From Heliocybe sulcata (Eukaryota; Basidiomycota; Agaricomycetes; Gloeophyllales; Gloeophyllaceae), in the NCBI GenBank assembly GCA_004369045.1, contig ML213511.1, positions 240,273 to 304,272 on the forward strand: 64,000 nt of DNA. Direction: 5' to 3'. A program made the position numbers and the translations under genes. The notes below the pieces were generated by a model. The model saw only the letters and a program-made list of their open reading frames with translations. It made no database searches and was not told the DNA's origin. Positions within the stretch are counted from its first letter, which is position 1; every line of letters begins with the position of its first letter. This document shows positions 57,920-64,000 of the stretch, piece by piece.

Positions 57920-59693
57920 ATGTCCACTCTACAGCACTTTGGAAAGGGTGCCCTCCGTGTCGCCAAAAACTATACCAAGGGGTACTCGGATACTCAGTCG
58001 AAGGTCCGGGATGCAACGTCGAACGACCCCTGGGGCCCCTCGGGCACGCAGATGAACGAGATCGCACAGATGACCTATAATCAGTACGCAGCATCTGTCC
58101 AAGTATCATGGTCAGCTATGCATACTGTGCGTTAGGAATGACTTCGTTGAAATCATGGAGATGCTGGACAAGCGGCTGAACGATAAGGGCAAGAACTGGA
58201 GACACGTCTTTAAGGTGCGCATCGTATCCGTCTGCCTGCTGGCTCGCATTGACGAACGTAGCTGCTTTACAGTCGCTAACGTTACTCGACTATCTACTAC
58301 ACGCGGGCTCGGAGAACGTTGTGATCTACTTCAGAGACAATCTCTATATCATCAAGACGCTGAAGGAGTTCCAATATGTCGACGAGTACGGGAAGGACCT
58401 GGGTGCGAATGTGCGTCAGAAGGCGAAGGATATCACCAACCTTTTGCAGGATGAGGGGCGGTTGCGTGAGGAGCGGCGCTCGCGAGCACATATGCGGGAT
58501 CGGATGGTGGGGCAGTCCCCTGGCGAGGAGGACGAGAACACTAGGAGGAGGAGTAGGAGCGTGCCCCCTGGCCGCGGTAGGAATAAGGAGGACGATGATC
58601 TGCAACGGGCGATCGAGGAAAGCAAGCGGCTGGCTCAGGAGCAGGCGAACAAGGCTGCGGAAGATCGCGACCTTGAGCGGGCGATCAAGCTCAGCGAGGA
58701 GGAGGAGGCGAAGCGGGCCAAGGCTCTGCAAGATGCGAATCAAGCAGCCTTGTTTGATGATCAGAATCAATTGTGCGTGATATTTACGTACGATCTTTCG
58801 TTTTCCTAGCTGATACTGTTCCTAAGGATTCCGACGATCGACCCAAACGCGCAACAGCAGTCTCAATTTATGACTGGTCTTCAGCCGCAGTTCACCCAAG
58901 TGCAGCCCCAGTTTACGTCGTTTAACCCATGGCAGCAGCAGGCTCAACAGGAGGCCATGCAGGCCGAATACATGCGCCAGCAGGCCGAGTGGATGCGTCA
59001 GCAGCAGGAGGCGGCTCAGTTGCAGGCCCAGCAGGAAGAGTGGATGCGCCAGCAGCAGCAACAGCAGATGATGCAAATGCAGCAGCAGCAACAGCTCCAA
59101 GCTCAGCAAACTCTTATGGCGCAGCCGACTGGGTTTGGGTGAGTAATGAGAGAGTTCCATCTCTGATCAAACTTCTGATAGGGGAATTGTAGTTCGAACA
59201 ACCCCTTTGCACCCGCTCAGCCTGCGCAGCCCCAGCCATCTTTCCTCAACACGTCGCAGATGTCGACGCCAGGTCCGCAGACGCAGACGCCTGTGTCATT
59301 CAACCTGGGGGGCACGTACGACAGTGGCAGCCGCCAGGGTGCCACGAGCGCACCGCCTGGTCCGTCTCAGTCCGCGCCGCCATCATCATTCCAGCAGCAA
59401 GGATCGCAGCGTAGTCAGACCAAAGCAGATGAGGAGCACTCGCACCTTGCGAACCTCTTTGCAAACCGCACGGACGATGGCCTCGATACGTTCGGTAACA
59501 CTGGTTTGCTTAGGTGCGAGGCCCAATGCCTTGTCGTAGTGGTCTTTTTGCTGACGCTTTGGCCAGGTATGGTCCTACGAGCGCTGGTCGGGTCGTTGCG
59601 CAGAAGACGGGTGCGCCGAGTCATAACCCCTTCGCTTTGCAGCAGCAGCAGCAACAGCAGCAACAGAGTGACCAGCCGTTCTTCTCAATCTAG
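57920..59693 (+). CDS. ENT1: Epsin, ENTH-domain endocytic adaptor
   Basis: Epsins bind PIP2, ubiquitinated cargo, clathrin and EH proteins at endocytic sites. The ENTH domain covers about residues 10-150: KVRDATSNDPWGPSGTQMNE, EIMEMLDKRLNDKGKNWRHV, LTLLDYLLHAGSENVVIYFR and TLKEFQYVDEYGKDLGANVR. Two ubiquitin-interacting motifs follow: DDLQRAIEESKRLAQEQ and RDLERAIKLSEEEEAKR. The rest is Gln-rich (MRQQAEWMRQQQEAAQLQAQ) with one NPW (SFNPWQQ) and two NPF boxes (SNNPFAPAQ, SHNPFALQQ) for EH domains, and ends QPFFSI. Six exons are visible; the first intron (GTACGC) splits YNQ-NDFVE. The Gln run near 59640 is a CAG repeat that may vary in length. Confidence 0.95.
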
Positions 59694-60438
59694 CGCCGTA
59701 TCGGTTTCGTGTCGCATCCTTACTGAACCTATAATAACTTAGCCTAGCTATCCGCCTCCTTACCCTACTTCTATACCAACCTTTCCAAGTTCTGAGGCCC
59801 AAGTGTCTTGTGTATCACTTTTTGACGAAGGACTGCTGTTGATCGAGAAGAAATATGAGTTATTGATTTATTTTCTCCGGCCGCTGTTCTGTGTGATAAC
59901 TCATACGATCTAAGTCACATTAGAAAATCTTCACCGCGCGTACGATCTACTACTGGTAGCCAGTGGACCACGCCGTCGCAGAAGAGGACGTCTGTAGAGT
60001 AGCGAGGTATCTTGGGCAGCGCTCGCTACAGCCTGTAAATAGCAGAAAATCACAAAGCGAGACGCACGGCAGCATGTCCAGAAGCTCATAAAACAGATAT
60101 TCAGAGCAATAAATATGGAAAAGGTCCACCAAGCTCGCGGAAGCAGCGTGTAGAAGAAGTCCAAACATGAGAAGAAGACTTCAGATCCACGTGTCCGATC
60201 ACTGCCCCCGAAAGAAGCGGGTATTGCCGTTCTTGGACATCAACAGTGACGACTGTCAATGACATCAGTAGCTGTCGAGTGCGGGGTCGCATACGTTTCT
60301 CAGCCCTTATAACCGCGCAGCAACGCAGGACCGCAAGTTATCCTCTCTCTTTTACCTGGCAGACGCATTTCCACATTATTGTATGTTCTTGTCCATTGCG
60401 TTCCGTCAAATTCTCTAAACTATGTTCCTAGTCGGACC
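59694..60438. other. Intergenic
   Basis: About 740 bases: the 3' flank of epsin and the promoter of the next gene. No gene supported. Confidence 0.4.
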
Positions 60439-61083
60439 ATGTCTACTCGTAAACGCTCGAAACAGAACGGAAATGCGCCTGCAACATCGACGGGGAACGT
60501 CAAGTCGGCAGAAGACCTTCCCCCTCCTCGCGAGCGCAAAGGACTGAAGCCTGTCAGCCCCCCGGGGTCGAACGTCGACTTCAACACCTTTATTTACCGC
60601 ATGGCCGCGGTCGGCCTCCTCGTCTTCGCATTCTACGGATACCGACTATGGAACTGGAAACTCGAGGCAGGCAGCTGGTGGAACCTGGCCACTGGCAAAA
60701 AAGCAGCTGTACCAGGTGTGAACACGCCGGCGCGCCCGAGCACGGGCATACACGATGCACGCAATTGGGCATCTGGTGGAAGTGGACAGGGCGTAGTGGA
60801 AGTAGAGAGCAGGATTGAGGAGCTCGCGAGTGCCCTGGGTATGCCGTCAAAGGACCTTGCCAGCGCGATTGCGGGTGCGGTGAAGGACTATGTGCCTCCA
60901 GCGACCTTGTCGTCCGTGAGCGCACAGGCGAAGCAGACTCCCGGTGGTGGATCAGAGGTGGTGGACGAGCTGCTTGGCGAGCATCACGAGCCGGAAAGCC
61001 ATCCAGCTGTGAAGGCGGCAGGCGGCGTCACTGGAGCACTGGAGGGATTCGTGGGGATGGAGGAACCGCCAGCGGACAGTTAG
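60439..61083 (+). CDS. Single-pass membrane protein, unknown (214 aa)
   Basis: A single exon starting MSTRKRSKQNGNAPATSTGN. A Lys/Arg- and Pro-rich leader of about 50 residues is followed by one membrane helix (MAAVGLLVFAFYGYRLWNW, about residues 55-73). Then come a Trp/Gly stretch, a predicted helix (VESRIEELASALGMPSKDLA) and a flexible tail. The basic N-side suggests the leader stays in the cytosol. I do not recognise the family. The start is the ATG after GTCGGACC; an upstream ATG at 60379 would add 20 hydrophobic residues and looks unlikely. Confidence 0.72.
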   Translation: MSTRKRSKQNGNAPATSTGNVKSAEDLPPPRERKGLKPVSPPGSNVDFNTFIYRMAAVGLLVFAFYGYRLWNWKLEAGSWWNLATGKKAAVPGVNTPARPSTGIHDARNWASGGSGQGVVEVESRIEELASALGMPSKDLASAIAGAVKDYVPPATLSSVSAQAKQTPGGGSEVVDELLGEHHEPESHPAVKAAGGVTGALEGFVGMEEPPADS

Positions 61084-61624
61084 GCAATGATATGTATAGT
61101 AATGTTATCCTATCTTCTTGAATCATGACATCCACATAAGTCATAGTCTATGTGTTGCACCTGTGCACCGAGGTCGTAGTAATCCTGCGTGATGTGATCT
61201 ATAACGCGCGTGCGAGACGCGTCTCGGGTTCCAAGCGCTTAAGCAACCATCTGCAGCCACCATCAAGACGCTCTTTGGTCGCGGACTGCCTTCCTCAGTG
61301 GCATTTCATAGAGTCGTTGCTTGTGCATGCTCTGCGTTCTGCTTCGATCCCTTCTGTAGCGCTCTAACCCTCTTGTACGCTTAATGGCACACAGAATTGA
61401 AGAAACCGCAGGACCCCATTGCGCCTATCCCCACTAATCTTACAATTCCCCACTTGAAGATGTCTCAACAGGATTAACTGGTTCTACTTACCCTCGTATG
61501 CTGTGGGCACTGCAGCGCCCGGTGCTCCTGGTGAAGGCGCAGTGATAGCGCCGTCTCTGAGAGATCCAGTCCTCTGTATAAATCATGACTTGAGGCTACG
61601 GTATAGCTTTAAATCCGCTCGACA
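61084..61624. other. Intergenic before the last DUF6533 gene
   Basis: About 540 bases, nothing supported. Confidence 0.4.
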
Positions 61625-63290
61625 ATGGAACCAGTGGCCCAACCCGATCTTGCGAGTGCTCTCCGGAGCGAGGGGCTGGGTAAATATTCTCTGTGTGAGT
61701 CTCCGTCCCGACTCACCATAATTCATAAAATGCTGATGGACAGAGCCTTAGATGCGTCGATTAGCCTATATGCATACCATTTCCGTGGGTGTCAAAGTGA
61801 CAGCAATATTGTTTGAATAAAGAATCACCCAGTCTAGTGTCGACCTTTCCTGCAGAAGTGAGTGATAAGTTGTTTCAGGTTCGTGGGATTACTCATAGCG
61901 CTCAATGATCAGGTGCAGGTTATCTGGGCTAGATGCTAGAAGCCCTGATCCGCAGAACTCGCACTGATGTATTTTCCCCAGCGCTTGCCGTGGTCCTCAA
62001 TCAAAGTTTTCTACCTTATTGTACGTGAGCGATCAGTGACACGATGTTTGGTCAATATACGTATACGCCCGAGAAGCAGAACCGGTATTTTGGGCTGCTG
62101 GTCGTGGTAGCTACTAGCACTCGTAAGTAATGCAAGTCTTACGCGTATATGCGCCCTGCATGACAAGCCCAATGCACAGTTTCGTCTCTTCGCCATTATG
62201 GCTATATGTAAGTCCACACTGGCCATATTGTGCGAGAAGCGACGCTGATTTCGCTCTCGAAGATCATGTAAAGAGCCCTCGCCAAAACTTCACGTCCTTC
62301 TTACCTATCTGCGAGGAACAGGCCATGAATGGGACGAATATATAGCGTATGCTGGTCAGTTACTAGCTTTACCCGGTGTACTTGATTGAAATACTTGCGC
62401 ACCAGTGCCGGCATTGATGGCAGTCGTACAAGGCAAGTATGTCCTATAACTAACCCGCATCTGCCGTCCTGACGGATTCTGCAGTGATTCTGCAGATCCG
62501 GACACATGCAATCTTAGGGAACAGTAAGACTGGCGATTCCCTATGTACGAGATTCTAATGCATCGTCCATGGGCAGAGAGATCATATGTCCTCCTCTTGA
62601 CAGCGCTCTTCGTTGTGGAGATGGGCACAGTGTATGTCTTGAGCATCCGCGCTCCCAAAGCGCCTGCTGTCATCATCGGCGACGTTACTCTCTGCAATCT
62701 TCGGATCAGCTCCAGTTTGTGCGTCGGAATGCATCCATCATCGCTAGTGCATGGTCTGACACCAGTTGTCCTTCTGCAGAGTACCGGCTATACTGTTCGA
62801 AGTCGTACTGGCACTTATAATCCTCTACCGAGCGATGCTCCATGTCCGATCTCGGAGGGACGCGGGCATCCCGCCTTCTCGCGGTTACGGCAGCCGGCTG
62901 CTCATCACACTTGTGAGGGACTCGATTCAATATTATATCTGGTATGTTCTGCTCTATCTGTATTCTCCCTGACCAATTACTTACTCCGGATCACGCCTTA
63001 GTAACATTGCCATTTGCGTGCTTGCGGCTGTGGGATCGAAAACGCCTGGGGCCTCAACGGGGCTTGCTTTGGTCATGTTTTCCTGGGTCGTTGTACTCCC
63101 CACTGCTTCGGTGACTAGCATGATTTTGCATCTGTATCAGATTTCGGGGGATGGATACGACTATACCAGTCAGCCGGACCCTTCGACTCTCCTTGACACT
63201 GCCATTCAGTTTGCGGCCCCGGACTTGGAAGCTGGGCAGGAGAGGAGTGTTATATGCTCAGCGCCGGAGGTTGAGGTGGGTTTCGCCTGA
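61625..63290 (+). CDS. DUF6533-type multi-helix membrane protein
   Basis: The leader MEPVAQPDLASALRSEGLGK fits the family. A short exon near 61881-61935 reads FVGLLIALNDQVQVIW, the family's loop signature. Later exons give RSYVLLLTALFVVEMGTVYV, a helix with VVLALIILYRAMLHVRSRRD, then GSRLLITLVRDSIQYYIW, NIAICVLAAVGSKTPG and LVMFSWVVVLPTASVTSMIL. The tail is acidic. Several introns between 61.7 and 62.5 kb could not be placed with certainty, so this may be a real but poorly resolved gene or one losing function. The third member of the family in this window; all three lie on the + strand. Confidence 0.6.
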
Positions 63291-64000
63291 TTGAACTGGA
63301 AGAGACTGCGCTGACAGACGCGTGCCGTCGGTGGACTCAGGGTCAGGAGAGACGTCCTTCATACTCTACACGAGAGGTCGGGGTACCTTTGGAGCCGGAG
63401 GACGGGTAGAATCTTGCTGACGATTATACACCGCTGCTCTAGGGATCTGTTTAGGTCGTGTATGTCAATTGGGCATGTGGCATCGATATGTTTGTCGCAA
63501 AGATTGATGATCAAGGCCGACATACCCGTCATCGCCGCACATACAGCTCTTGATCGCAGTCGTCACAGCAGGTGATGGCTACTCTCTTGTAATCCCATTT
63601 CACAAAGCTCTATCTAGGCGATACATACATATGAGCTGCCGCAATCTTCTAGTCTTGGAGCATTTTGAGTAACAACGCTCACCCATTAAATCTCTATGTC
63701 TGTGCCTGCTGATCAGATAGGGTTACATCGAGTACTCCTTCCAGGCGCGATGCCGAGGCGCTAGGTGATTATAATCTGCAGATTGGTGTAATAGTCAACA
63801 GTATTGTGTGCTTAACCCCTGGTGCATGGCCCCGCGGGAGCTTACGATGAAGTTTCAGCCTCCTAATCGCTTGGCCATGAATCTCAGCAGGACCCGTAGT
63901 CTGTCTATAACTGACCGATGTGCTTGTCTGCCAGTCTTTGCCACGGTCTCCAATGAAGACGCTGTGCCTTATGGTAAGTCCAGATCCCCGAGCTTTCCGA
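63291..64000. other. Right edge, no gene seen
   Basis: The final 710 bases hold only short chance frames. A gene could begin beyond the window. Confidence 0.35.

Noticed and set aside
1-64000. CRISPR array or rRNA genes
   Set aside because: No regularly spaced short repeats with unique spacers and no rRNA-like conserved stretch were seen.

Overview
The window reads as nuclear DNA of an agaricomycete basidiomycete, most likely a wood-decay polypore (inferred from the gene families). Genes are split by many short introns of about 45-70 bases. Several families are typical of mushrooms: DUF6533-type membrane proteins, a seven-helix family, kinase-like proteins without the catalytic Asp, and F-box proteins with an N-terminal Cys pair. 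I see no CRISPR array, bacterial operon or rRNA.

Layout. 1-2.5 kb: the edge of an LTR retroelement, a gag-like gene on the minus strand plus a candidate LTR. 2.5-8.5 kb: a gene-free, repeat-rich stretch with a MITE-like insertion, a 264-base tandem repeat and strong C-over-G bias on the + strand. 8.5-9.5 kb: the histone-fold subunit of DNA polymerase epsilon (dpb4), with two ACGCGT boxes upstream and a 7-base micro-exon. 10-14 kb: a ten-exon gene for a 1168-residue protein I do not recognise. 15.8-18.1 kb: an amino-acid permease. 19.2-22.2 kb: a coiled-coil protein with a long disordered tail. 24-26.6 kb: a DUF6533 protein and SUMO. 28.1-33.9 kb: an HNH protein, a kinase-like protein and an F-box protein.

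35-39.4 kb: a seven-helix protein followed by a second DUF6533 protein. 40.1-42.5 kb: phosphoinositide phospholipase C. 42.8-44.2 kb: an AIF/FSP1-like flavoprotein. 44.9-48.8 kb: a divergent pair of paralogues of an unknown small family, sharing at least two intron positions. 49.6-57.2 kb: three carbohydrate-active enzymes, all on the minus strand: alpha-amylase with CBM20, PNGase A-like amidase and a CE4 deacetylase. 57.7-61.1 kb: a tRNA-Gly with an intron, epsin and a small single-helix membrane protein. 61.6-63.3 kb: another DUF6533 protein.

Working together: the clearest theme is outward-facing biology, meaning starch hydrolysis, N-glycan removal, transport and several multi-helix membrane proteins. 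The rest is housekeeping (replication, SUMO, endocytosis, lipid signalling). No dedicated metabolite cluster is visible. The items most worth following are the 1168-residue orphan, the paralogue pair, the dpb4 micro-exon with its ACGCGT boxes, and the 264-base repeat island. All exon joins were made by eye from splice signals and reading phase; none is backed by transcript data.
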